Source: Microcaldota archaeon (GTDB lineage: Archaea; Micrarchaeota; Micrarchaeia; Anstonellales; Anstonellaceae). From it: a stretch of 32,553 nucleotides of DNA. Positions 1 through 7,991 of the stretch are shown here, piece after piece (within the stretch, counting starts at the first letter, position 1; every line of letters starts with the position of its first letter). A program made the translations under genes and the position numbers. The DNA lies in the NCBI GenBank assembly GCA_026414185.1, contig JAOAJL010000003.1:66896-99448 (forward strand), in the 5' to 3' direction. Below the pieces are notes generated by a model. The model had not been told where the DNA came from. It was given only the letters and a program-made list of their open reading frames with translations, and did not search any database.

Positions 1-204
1 GCCGTCATCAATCCTGAAAAGCTGGCCCCTAATCTCCTCGCCGCATTTTTTCTCAAGCACCTCAACGCTCTCAAGGGCAGGGGTTTCCATGGGGACAAAG
101 CCGAAGCTGCGATAAACCTCCTTGATCGCCTCAATTACCTCTTCTCTCTGCCGCATCTCGTCGGGCAGAAAGTCGCGCATCCCTTTTGGTGGCAGGTAGT
201 CCAT
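1..204 (-). CDS. hisS: Histidyl-tRNA synthetase, N-terminal part (continues past window start)
   Basis: Reverse-strand translation from ATG at 204: MDYLPPKGMRDFLPDEMRQREEVIEAIKEVYRSFGFVPMETPALESVEVLEKKCGEEIRGQLFRIDDG, typical HisRS N-terminus; open to window edge. Not in supplied ORF track because it is truncated. Confidence 0.88.
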   Translation of the reverse strand, partial: MDYLPPKGMRDFLPDEMRQREEVIEAIKEVYRSFGFVPMETPALESVEVLEKKCGEEIRGQLFRIDDG

Positions 205-224
205 GTGAGGTTGATGCCAAAAAG

Positions 225-234
225 CCTATTTATC
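225..234 (-). promoter_or_regulatory. Putative TATA box for hisS
   Basis: Reverse complement reads GATAAATAGG about 21-30 nt upstream of the hisS ATG, suggesting a leaderless or near-leaderless transcript. Confidence 0.45.
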
Positions 235-243
235 CTTATCCCC

Positions 244-552
244 TCACTTCACGTTGGCGCTCACCCACTCGCGCAGTGCCTCCTTCGTCGCCGCCCCTAC
301 CCGCCGCGCAACCTCTCTTCCGTCTTTGAGGAGAACAAGAGTCGGTATGGATGAAACCTCAAAGCGCTCAGCCAATTGGGGCTCCTGGTCAACGTTGACC
401 TTGGCAAACTTCACCCCCTTTATCTCGCCTGAGAGGGACTCAAAGACAGGCGCAAGCATCCTGCATGGACCGCACCATTCCGCCCAGAAATCAACAAGAA
501 CCGCCCCGGACCTTGTTTCCTTGTCAAAGTTTTCTCCGCTGAGCGCCAGCAT
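244..552 (-). CDS. Thioredoxin
   Basis: MLALSGENFDKETRSGAVLVDFWAEWCGPCRMLAPVFESL...SSIPTLVLLKDGREV; WCGPC active site and cis-Pro. Internal ATG at 552 chosen; upstream ORF extension overlaps scpB and is not thioredoxin-like. Confidence 0.92.
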   Translation of the reverse strand: MLALSGENFDKETRSGAVLVDFWAEWCGPCRMLAPVFESLSGEIKGVKFAKVNVDQEPQLAERFEVSSIPTLVLLKDGREVARRVGAATKEALREWVSANVK

Positions 553-598
553 GCAAAACACCTCCCAAACAAAGTGAAATAAAGAATAATAAACGCTC

Positions 599-1060
599 CT
601 ACTGCTGCCCGAAGTATTCCTTGAATTTCGCCGTGGTGCTAAGCGCGCTTGTCCTGCCAGCCTTTTTCTGCTGGACAAAGCCCTTTTCAACAAGCTCGGC
701 GACATCCTCGTATATCCCTCCGCCCAGCTTCAAAAAAAGCTGGCGTTTTGTTATGCCCTCATTCTTTGCGATGTAGGCGAGAGTGCGGAGCGCATGCCTG
801 CTTATCTCCGCGGCTGAGGCAAATTCCTTCACCGCAGGGACATAGCGTAGCCTAACGCGCATGTAGTACTTTCCGTCCTCATCCACAATCTCAATCGCGC
901 TTCCCCCGCGCTCATAGGCGTCCTGCACTGCCCTGATTCTCTGCTGCACAAAGCCAGGCGCGGCAACCCCTATCAGCCTGCCAAGCTCCTGCAGCGAAAG
1001 CGGCCTGCTGGACATGAAAAGCGCCGCCTCAATAATCCGCTCCGCCTCTTCGTTTTCCAT
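599..1060 (-). CDS. scpB: Segregation and condensation protein ScpB
   Basis: MENEEAERIIEAALFMSSRPLSLQELGRLIGV...RHALRTLAYIAKNEGITKRQL..., ScpB winged-helix pattern; adjacent to scpA. Start may be 1105. Confidence 0.82.
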   Translation of the reverse strand: MENEEAERIIEAALFMSSRPLSLQELGRLIGVAAPGFVQQRIRAVQDAYERGGSAIEIVDEDGKYYMRVRLRYVPAVKEFASAAEISRHALRTLAYIAKNEGITKRQLFLKLGGGIYEDVAELVEKGFVQQKKAGRTSALSTTAKFKEYFGQQ

Positions 1061-1101
1061 GCTCCCATCCCGAAGGTCTGGCTGCACCTGTCGCTGAAAG
1101 C

Positions 1102-1905
1102 TCAATCCCCTTCCTTCTTTCCGCCACTTGTTTCCTCGCGCACCCTTATGAATATTTCGCCGAAGAACTTTTCCTGGAACAGCGAAATCTTCCTGTCCTG
1201 CGCAAGATGAAGCAGGGGAAGGAGGACATCTATAATCTCCACAGGGGTGCGGCTGGAAAGGAGGGAAGAAAAAAGCACAAGCCCCTCAGAATCCTTTTTT
1301 TCAAGCACGCGCTGATAAAGCTCAGCCATCTTCTTTTCAATGCTGACCTCCGGAAGCTGTATGTTCATAACAGAGGGAATCTCTATTTTCTGCGCCCTCT
1401 CCTCGCGCTTTTTCTGCTCCTCAAAGACCTTCTCCATGGCAAGCAGAAGCTCGTCAAGAGTCACCATCCTTTTGGGCGGTATGCGCGTTTTTAGCTCCAA
1501 GACAGGTATTACCTCGGGCGCCGCATCCTCCGCCACATAGGTCTCCTCCACGACCTCCTGCGCCTGCTCCTCAAAGCGCAGCGCCTCCGACTTGAATCGG
1601 ATGAGTATGGCTGCGGCGAGGATGAGGTTGGCAGGGATGCGCAAGTCCAGCATCTCCATCCTGCGTATCCTCTCCAAGTAGCCTGTCGCTATCTCGGTTA
1701 TGTCAATGTTCCACGGGTCAAGCCTCTTGGCGGCTACAAGGTCAAGAAGCATCTCGCGCCAGGTGGGGAATTCCACAAGCTTCTCAAGCTTCAAATCCTC
1801 GTCTTTGAGTCTGTCCAGGCTTACCCTGCCTTCGGAGTCCCCTATGCTTTCCGCCTCCTCCCCGCCTGCTGAAAGCCCGCCCTCCTCTTCGCCAAGCCCG
1901 CCCAT
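1102..1905 (-). CDS. scpA: Segregation and condensation protein ScpA
   Basis: KLEKLVEFPTWREMLLDLVAAKRLDPWNIDITEIATGYLERIRRMEMLDLRIPANLILAAAILIRFKSEAL, kleisin N-terminal pattern. Start at 1905 chosen over 2109, which overlaps the divergent gene. Confidence 0.9.
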   Translation of the reverse strand: MGGLGEEEGGLSAGGEEAESIGDSEGRVSLDRLKDEDLKLEKLVEFPTWREMLLDLVAAKRLDPWNIDITEIATGYLERIRRMEMLDLRIPANLILAAAILIRFKSEALRFEEQAQEVVEETYVAEDAAPEVIPVLELKTRIPPKRMVTLDELLLAMEKVFEEQKKREERAQKIEIPSVMNIQLPEVSIEKKMAELYQRVLEKKDSEGLVLFSSLLSSRTPVEIIDVLLPLLHLAQDRKISLFQEKFFGEIFIRVREETSGGKKEGD

Positions 1906-2016
1906 GGAACCGTATTTTCCTCCCTGCCTTTTTATTGGTGAGCCTGCGCCCCAAAATAGATTAAAAAGACCTTGCTGGCTATATCCCTCGGAAGAGCCAG
2001 CCGCCCTCCGGAGAAG

Positions 2017-2517
2017 ATGGACATGGAAAAAACAAAGTCCGTTGATGAGCTTACAGATGAGACGATAAAGGCAGGCGGCTACCTTGCCAATCTTTACTTT
2101 GACCTGCATTCCAAGTCCGCAGAGGAGGTAAAGGCGCTCATGGTGGGCTTCATTGGCAAGCTCACAAAAGAGCGGGGCGTGGTCTATGCGGTGGGGGAGA
2201 TTGACCAGCCGCAGGAGAAGGACGGAATTTGGTCAACTTGGGCGGAAGTCAAGCTTCTGGCAGAGGATTTTTCCACCCTGGTGCGCCTTGCCGCCCAATA
2301 CTCGCCGATAGGCGTTGAAATACTCAGGCCCGACGCGGTGCGCCTGAGCAACGGCGAGGCGCAGGGGATACTGCTTGACATCTCGCAGACATCGCAGAAC
2401 TTCACGCGGCTGATAATGGAGCGGGTCCTGTCAAAAGAGGAGGCAGAGCAGTTCAGGAAAAAGATGCAAAGCAGGGCGGAGCTTGGAAGGAAGATTTTGG
2501 AAAGGAAGGGCAAATAG
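2017..2517 (+). CDS. Conserved-looking protein of unknown function
   Basis: 166-aa ORF with coherent composition, 12 bp upstream of the KaiC-like gene; no family recognised. Confidence 0.75.
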   Translation: MDMEKTKSVDELTDETIKAGGYLANLYFDLHSKSAEEVKALMVGFIGKLTKERGVVYAVGEIDQPQEKDGIWSTWAEVKLLAEDFSTLVRLAAQYSPIGVEILRPDAVRLSNGEAQGILLDISQTSQNFTRLIMERVLSKEEAEQFRKKMQSRAELGRKILERKGK

Positions 2518-2528
2518 CAGGTGCTTTC

Positions 2529-3269
2529 ATGGAAAGCCAAAGGGTGAAGTCTGGCATAGACGGGCTTGACAGGATGCTTTCCGGCGGCTTCATAAGAAAC
2601 AGCGTTGTTGCCGTCGCAGGCGGGACGGGCTGCGGAAGGACCACCTTCGTCTCCCAGTTCCTTGTGAAAGGCGCGACTGATTTCGGCGAGCCAGGGCTTT
2701 TCCTTTCATTTGACGAGCAGAAGGAAACCCTGTTTTCCAACCTGATGCAGTTTGGCTGGGACCTGCACAAGCTTGAGCGCGAACAGAAGATTGTCTTCAT
2801 TGAGTATCCGCAAAGCGAGCTTGCCGAGTTTGCAGACCAGGAGTCCGCAATCCAGGACCTAATAGACTCGCTTGGAATCAGGCGCGTGGTCATTGACTCA
2901 ATAACCCCCTATGCTCTTCTTTTTTCCAATCCGGAGGAAAGGAGGCTCAACACCCTCAAGCTTGTCAGCGCCGTGAAGAAGTGGAGGGTGACTGCTCTGA
3001 TTTCGGCAGAGGTGGCGCCTGGATATGAAAGCGGCTTTCCTCACACGGTTTCAGGGGTGGAGTCATTTTCCGACGGCTTCATCCACATACTTTTCGCCTC
3101 AAAGGGCGGAAGGCGCAGGCGCATGATTGAGATAATCAAGATGCGCGGAAGCAGCCACGAGCATGAGCTTCGCGAGGCGAACATAACCTCAAAGGGCTTC
3201 TCAGTGGGCTCTGTGTCGGAGGATGCGGAAAAAAAGCGCAAGAGGGCGGAACAGGATGAACAGCATTGA
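2529..3269 (+). CDS. KaiC/RecA-superfamily ATPase-like protein with variant Walker A (GGTGCGRTT)
   Basis: SGIDGLDRMLSGGFIRNSVVAVAGGTGCGRTTFVSQFL...FLSFDEQKETLFSNLMQFGWDL...RRVVIDSITPYALLF, single KaiC-like domain. Confidence 0.85.
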   Translation: MESQRVKSGIDGLDRMLSGGFIRNSVVAVAGGTGCGRTTFVSQFLVKGATDFGEPGLFLSFDEQKETLFSNLMQFGWDLHKLEREQKIVFIEYPQSELAEFADQESAIQDLIDSLGIRRVVIDSITPYALLFSNPEERRLNTLKLVSAVKKWRVTALISAEVAPGYESGFPHTVSGVESFSDGFIHILFASKGGRRRRMIEIIKMRGSSHEHELREANITSKGFSVGSVSEDAEKKRKRAEQDEQH

Positions 3270-4338
3270 CCCTTGGGCAGCCGAGCAGTCAATTGACTAC
3301 TCCAAGCTTTTTGACGAGTTTGGGATGTCCAGGCTCACTCCCGAGATTGTCCGCAAGCTTGACTTTTATCTGGCGCGCCGAGGCATACTCTTTGCGCACC
3401 GCGACTTGGATTTGTGGCTTAGGGATGCCGAGGAGGGAAAGCCGGTTGCGGTTATGTCCGGCATAAAGCCATCCTCCGAATTCCACCTCGGAAGCAAGCT
3501 GACCGCAGAGGAGCTTGTCTTCTTCCAGAAGAAGTTCGGCGCCAAGGTTTTCTTCTGCGTGGCTGACCTGGAGGCATACGCGGACAACGGGCTGCCCCTT
3601 GAGCAGACGCACGAAACCGCAGTTTCAAACGTCGCCGACCTGCTTGCTCTGGGGCTTGACGAAAAGAACGCATACATCTACAAGCAGTCGCAGGAGAGGC
3701 GGGTGATGCAGATGGCATACATCTTCTCAAGGCGCGCGACTCCCGCCATGCTCCGCGCAATCTACGGGGAGCGCAACTACTCGCTTTATTTCGCCGCCCT
3801 CACGCAGGTGGGCGACATCCTCCTTCCACAGCACGAGGATTTCGGGGGGCAGAAGCGGACCATAGTCCCCGTCGGGGTGGACCAGGACCCGCACATACGC
3901 TTTGCGCGCGACATCGCATTCAAGGAGAAGTTCCTTCTTCCGGGGGCGACTTATCACCGCATAATGCGCTCGCTTCGGGGCGAAAGCAAGATGAGCAAGC
4001 GCGAGCCGGATTCCACCCTGATGCTTTCCGATTCGCCCGAAGTGGCAAAAAAGAAGCTGATGAACGCATTCTCAGGCGGGCGCGCCACGGCAGAGGAGCA
4101 AAGAAGGCTTGGGGGGGAGATTGAAAAAGACATGCTCTACGAGGTGATGCGCTTCCACTTCATCCAGGACGACAGGCTTCTGCAGGAGATGTCGGATGAC
4201 ATGACATCAGGCAGGATGCTGACTGGGGAATACAAGGAGAAGTGGATTCCCTATGCCTTGAATTGGCTTAAGGCGCACCAGGAAAAGAAGAGGCAGATGC
4301 TCCCCAAGGCGCGCAAGATTTTGCAGCAGATGGGCTAA
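3256..4338 (+). CDS. trpS: Tryptophanyl-tRNA synthetase
   Basis: HIGH-like motif SSEFHLGSK, GVDQDPHIRFARDIA, KMSKREPDS; ATG at 3256 overlaps the upstream gene by 14 bp. Confidence 0.88.
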   Translation: MNSIDPWAAEQSIDYSKLFDEFGMSRLTPEIVRKLDFYLARRGILFAHRDLDLWLRDAEEGKPVAVMSGIKPSSEFHLGSKLTAEELVFFQKKFGAKVFFCVADLEAYADNGLPLEQTHETAVSNVADLLALGLDEKNAYIYKQSQERRVMQMAYIFSRRATPAMLRAIYGERNYSLYFAALTQVGDILLPQHEDFGGQKRTIVPVGVDQDPHIRFARDIAFKEKFLLPGATYHRIMRSLRGESKMSKREPDSTLMLSDSPEVAKKKLMNAFSGGRATAEEQRRLGGEIEKDMLYEVMRFHFIQDDRLLQEMSDDMTSGRMLTGEYKEKWIPYALNWLKAHQEKKRQMLPKARKILQQMG

Positions 4339-4352
4339 TTCCGCTGTTTTTT

Positions 4353-4366
4353 GTTTCACCTGAAAC
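4353..4366. promoter_or_regulatory. Perfect inverted repeat GTTTCA-CC-TGAAAC
   Basis: 6-2-6 palindrome ending 4 bp before the TATA-like CTTTAAATAG; could be an operator or part of the trpS terminator. Confidence 0.4.
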
Positions 4367-4370
4367 AGAG

Positions 4371-4380
4371 CTTTAAATAG
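4371..4380 (+). promoter_or_regulatory. Putative TATA box for the gene at 4425
   Basis: CTTTAAATAG about 45 nt upstream of ATG 4425. Confidence 0.5.
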
Positions 4381-4424
4381 CAAAAGCCGCCTCTCCATTT
4401 GCCGGATTTTGCGGGGTGAGTGGC

Positions 4425-4892
4425 ATGAATGCTCTGAACCAAAAAATAGGGCAAAGCGCGGAAAGCGCTGCTTATTTTGGGAAAACCAAGGCAAACCAAG
4501 AGCTGGTAAGACGCATGTTTATGCACCTGAAAGAGAGGAACTACGCAGCATTGGAGGAGATGCACAAGAAGGGGCTCCTTCCGAAAGATTACCTTCTGCA
4601 CATTACCGTGAAATTCCTTGCCGACACAAATGAAAGAAACAGCGACGCGAGCCACGTCCGCGAGCTTATGAGAATAGGCGGAATCTCGGAACGCGAAATA
4701 TACGAGCATGCCAAGCAGCTTGCAAATCTCAAGCTGGAGCGCGGCAAGCCGCAGCGAGCACTGGAGTATCTGCAGGTGGTTTTCAAGTATGCCGACACGG
4801 AAAGCCACCAGGTAAGCTGCGATGCGCAGAAAATGCATGCCGATGCCATAGAATTGCGCGACAAGATAGAATACTGCCTTTCGCAAAAATAA
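4425..4892 (+). CDS. Helical protein of unknown function
   Basis: 155-aa ORF; SD-like GGGGTGA 5-6 nt upstream of the ATG; predicted mostly helical (TPR-like flavour: ALEYLQVVFKYADTESHQ). Confidence 0.75.
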   Translation: MNALNQKIGQSAESAAYFGKTKANQELVRRMFMHLKERNYAALEEMHKKGLLPKDYLLHITVKFLADTNERNSDASHVRELMRIGGISEREIYEHAKQLANLKLERGKPQRALEYLQVVFKYADTESHQVSCDAQKMHADAIELRDKIEYCLSQK

Positions 4893-4908
4893 GCCGTGCC
4901 CGCGGCTT

Positions 4909-5910
4909 TCAGTATTTTACCGCAAGCTTTGCCCTGGCGATTCTTGGCACGAAGGCGCAGCAGACCGCCGCCTCCACCTGCTCGCTTCTGTGCATCCTGC
5001 CGTGCGAAAACCAGCCAAGCGCCCCCTGCTTCCAGCCGATTTTTTCAATGCCCGTAAGCTGCCTTAGGGCTTCCGACAAGTCGCTTGAATCTCGCTTTAT
5101 CTTCTCTGCGATTGCGTTTGGGACTGCAAAACCCATCCCCGTTCCATAAGTGGCTTCTTCTCCGTCATATACGCAAGCCACCGTTATGTCAATGTGAAGC
5201 CCCCTTTTGAGCCTTGAAAACAGCCCCGATTCAATACCGATGGCATAATCGCATTTTCCCTTCGCCCTCTTCCATGCCGCCTTCGCCCGATTCTCCGCCC
5301 CCCTGAAAGTTTGGCCGTCAAAGGGGTGCGCAGGCACGCCCGACTTTTCAGAGTGATGGAAAATTGCAAACTTGCCGCCAAATATCCTTTTGATTGCCCT
5401 TTCAGCCCCCTGCCTCTTTGTCGGGTTGTCGGTCGCAAGCTGCAGGCGAAGCGGCAAGAGAAGGCGGCCGCAAAGGTCTGTCCTGCCCTCGTAAATAGCG
5501 GCGCAGGATATCTTCTTCAAGTCCTCTCCGTAAAGAAGAGGCAGGCGGATTATTTCAAGGGGCAAGAGGCGCCTTTTGATTCGCCTGGCGTTTATCCTCT
5601 CCGCAACAGACGCCGTCTCCTCGCTTACAACTATGGCATCCGCCTCCATGTTTTCATCAGCCCCCCCAAACTCATCTTCTATCTGCACTATCCTGCAGCG
5701 CGAAAGGATGCCGAGCTTTTTCAAAGCCGCGCGAAGCCCTGCGAGCCTGCGCCGGTAAGGGAACGAGGGATAAAGCTTGTGGCTTCGGACGTAGCTGTCT
5801 GAGGTGAGGCCGACTGTTATCCTGCTGAACTTCCCGCACTCCGAAAGGAGCCTAAGATGCCCGCTGTGCACGTAGGTGAAAGTGCCTCCGATTATGCAGT
5901 GCCTGCCCAT
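4909..5910 (-). CDS. Fused archaeal phosphopantetheine adenylyltransferase + DUF84-type (non-canonical purine NTPase) domain
   Basis: N-terminus GGTFTYVHSGHLRLL nucleotidyltransferase motif; C-terminus LATDNPTKRQGAERAI...YAIGIESGLF...VACVYDGEEATYGTGMGFAVP, DUF84/YjjX-like. Confidence 0.82.
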   Translation of the reverse strand: MGRHCIIGGTFTYVHSGHLRLLSECGKFSRITVGLTSDSYVRSHKLYPSFPYRRRLAGLRAALKKLGILSRCRIVQIEDEFGGADENMEADAIVVSEETASVAERINARRIKRRLLPLEIIRLPLLYGEDLKKISCAAIYEGRTDLCGRLLLPLRLQLATDNPTKRQGAERAIKRIFGGKFAIFHHSEKSGVPAHPFDGQTFRGAENRAKAAWKRAKGKCDYAIGIESGLFSRLKRGLHIDITVACVYDGEEATYGTGMGFAVPNAIAEKIKRDSSDLSEALRQLTGIEKIGWKQGALGWFSHGRMHRSEQVEAAVCCAFVPRIARAKLAVKY

Positions 5911-5915
5911 CCAAT

Positions 5916-7256
5916 CTACCAGGTGTATTTAACCCCAAAAAGCTCGTAAAGATAGCTGACCAAAAAGACAAACCCGATGAAAAACGGATAGACCCACAAA
6001 AGAAGGAGCAGCGGCAGCAGGTGCCTCGCCCTTATCTTCTCATCGGCTATCTCAAAGCTTTTGACCAAAAAGTAGGTCCATATCGCCATTGAGAAAATTC
6101 CCAGTATCCATGCGGACTGGAAAGTCAAAAGCCCGTATGCTATGCCGGTCGCCCCTGCGGCAAGCCCGCCGGAGAGATTGAAAAAGAAAGGCGAAATCCA
6201 GTCAAGCAAGTTCCTGCCCCAGAAAAAGAGGGTCCAGGCGGTAAAAAGCGCGGCAAAAAACCCGCTCCCGAGCATCGTCGGAAGGACAAAGAAGCCAAAG
6301 TCGCCGTGCTTCGGGTTGAAAAACAGGTCTGAATAGCGCAGCATGTTCATGATGCCGCCGCGATACCAGCGAAGCCTCTGCCTGTAAAGGCGGTAGAGGT
6401 CCGAGGGCACCTCTGTCCACACGCGCGCATCATGGCAGGCGGCTATGCGGTAGCCCATCTTTTGCATGCGCAGGGCTATCTCCAGGTCCTCGCTTAGGTT
6501 CTTCTCGTCAAATCCACCAAGCTTCTCCAGCACAGACTTGCGGTAGAAGGCAGTGGGGCCCGGCGTGACGTATATCCCGTCTATGTGCGCAATCACCCTG
6601 AAAAAGAAGCCGAACGAAACCCAGTATTCTATCTCCTGGATGCGCTGGAGTATCGTCTTGGGCTCATTGACGCAGATGAAAACCACCACCGCCCCCACAT
6701 TTTCCTTCTCATAAAAATGCTTCATTGCCTTCAGCAGTGTGTCTTTCTCAGGGTAGGTGTCCGAATCCACGCAGCCTATCACTTCGCCTTTTGCGGCGGC
6801 AATCCCGCAGTTGAGGGCGCAGGACTTTCCCATGTTGCGCGGGTTTTTGAGGAGCCGTATCCCCTTCTCCTTTTTCAAAAGCTCATACGAGCCATCGGTT
6901 GAGCCGTCCTCCACGACAATTATCTCAAAAGGGCTCGGGTATTCCATCTTCTTGCAGGCATCTATGCACCGGAAGATGGTCGCCTTGCTGTTGTAGGAGG
7001 GGATTACTATGCTTACAGAAGGATAGCGCTTTGGGGCAGGAAGGTGCTTTTCATCCCCAGCCCCCTCGCTCCAAATCACAAGGTAAGACGAGAAGATGAA
7101 AATGGAAAGAACCGCATAAATGGTGAAGACCAGCTGATAGGATATGGAGAGAAAAAGAAAAACGCAGAATGCCACCACCACAAGCCCGGCAAAGGCAAGG
7201 TCCCTTCTTGCCTCAAGCTCAAGCCGAGTTCGGGCAAACTCTTTTTTGCCAATCAT
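5916..7256 (-). CDS. Membrane glycosyltransferase family 2 (processive GT2-like)
   Basis: PSVSIVIPSYNSKATIFRCIDACKKMEYP, VDSDTYPEKDTL, LSEDLEIALRMQKMGYRI, RQRLRWYRGG, with TM segments at both ends. Start 7256 has a GGTGG SD; 7274 is an alternative. Confidence 0.9.
   Translation of the reverse strand: MIGKKEFARTRLELEARRDLAFAGLVVVAFCVFLFLSISYQLVFTIYAVLSIFIFSSYLVIWSEGAGDEKHLPAPKRYPSVSIVIPSYNSKATIFRCIDACKKMEYPSPFEIIVVEDGSTDGSYELLKKEKGIRLLKNPRNMGKSCALNCGIAAAKGEVIGCVDSDTYPEKDTLLKAMKHFYEKENVGAVVVFICVNEPKTILQRIQEIEYWVSFGFFFRVIAHIDGIYVTPGPTAFYRKSVLEKLGGFDEKNLSEDLEIALRMQKMGYRIAACHDARVWTEVPSDLYRLYRQRLRWYRGGIMNMLRYSDLFFNPKHGDFGFFVLPTMLGSGFFAALFTAWTLFFWGRNLLDWISPFFFNLSGGLAAGATGIAYGLLTFQSAWILGIFSMAIWTYFLVKSFEIADEKIRARHLLPLLLLLWVYPFFIGFVFLVSYLYELFGVKYTW
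5925..5934 (-). promoter_or_regulatory. Putative TATA box for the PPAT-DUF84 gene
   Basis: Reverse complement GGTTAAATAC just upstream of ATG 5910, overlapping the 3' end of the upstream glycosyltransferase gene. Confidence 0.4.
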
Positions 7257-7274
7257 CTTGCCGCCACCGGCCAT

Positions 7275-7940
7275 TCAGCCAGATGCGCCCGCAGAATCAT
7301 CAAGGTAGCGCTCTATTTCCGCCTCGTCACGCAGCCCCCGCAGAACAGTCTTGTCGTTTATCACTACCGCAGGGACCTCTGTTATGCCGTGCCTTCTTGC
7401 GAATACATCTATGAACTCATAGCCGGTGTCTATGGGGAATGCAAACACCCTAACGTTGGGGTTGCGCGCAACAACGGAGTCAAGAAGCTCTCCCTGCGCG
7501 CGGCATGGCGGGCAGTCCTCCTTCACCTTGTAAAAGAAAAGCACCGTCGCGTAAGGGCTTGAGCCGCAGTATTTCGCAGCTGCCCTCGCATTTAGGTAGA
7601 GCTCCGCGTTTGAGAGATAATACTGGTCGCGTATGCGGCGGTAGTTGGAGTTGACAAGGTTGCTCTTTTCATAATAGCGTATTTTGTCGGCAAGCTCGTA
7701 TATCCTGCTTGTCTTTTCCTGCCCAACCCCGTAGATGTATTTGCAGTATTCGGAAGTGGAGTTCTCCATAGTCTGAAAATAAGAATGCATCAGCCTTTCA
7801 GACTGCGCCTGAAAAAGAAGGCGGTCAATGTCCGCGCGAAGCTCGTCTGCGCGCATATAGTCAAGCTGGCTTATGAAGAAAAAACCCAAAGCCGCTATAG
7901 CCACTGTTATCAGCGCAGCCTTCAGATAGGGGCTTGCCAT
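7275..7940 (-). CDS. Membrane-anchored thioredoxin-fold protein (CPPC)
   Basis: N-terminal TM helix (AALITVAIAALGFFFI), helical region, then ATVLFFYKVKEDCPPCRAQGELLDS...HGITEVPAVVINDKTVLRGL. Confidence 0.82.
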   Translation of the reverse strand: MASPYLKAALITVAIAALGFFFISQLDYMRADELRADIDRLLFQAQSERLMHSYFQTMENSTSEYCKYIYGVGQEKTSRIYELADKIRYYEKSNLVNSNYRRIRDQYYLSNAELYLNARAAAKYCGSSPYATVLFFYKVKEDCPPCRAQGELLDSVVARNPNVRVFAFPIDTGYEFIDVFARRHGITEVPAVVINDKTVLRGLRDEAEIERYLDDSAGASG

Positions 7941-7991
7941 GCATTCACCACGACACTCATCAAGCCAGTCTGGCTTAAAAGCGCACCTGCC

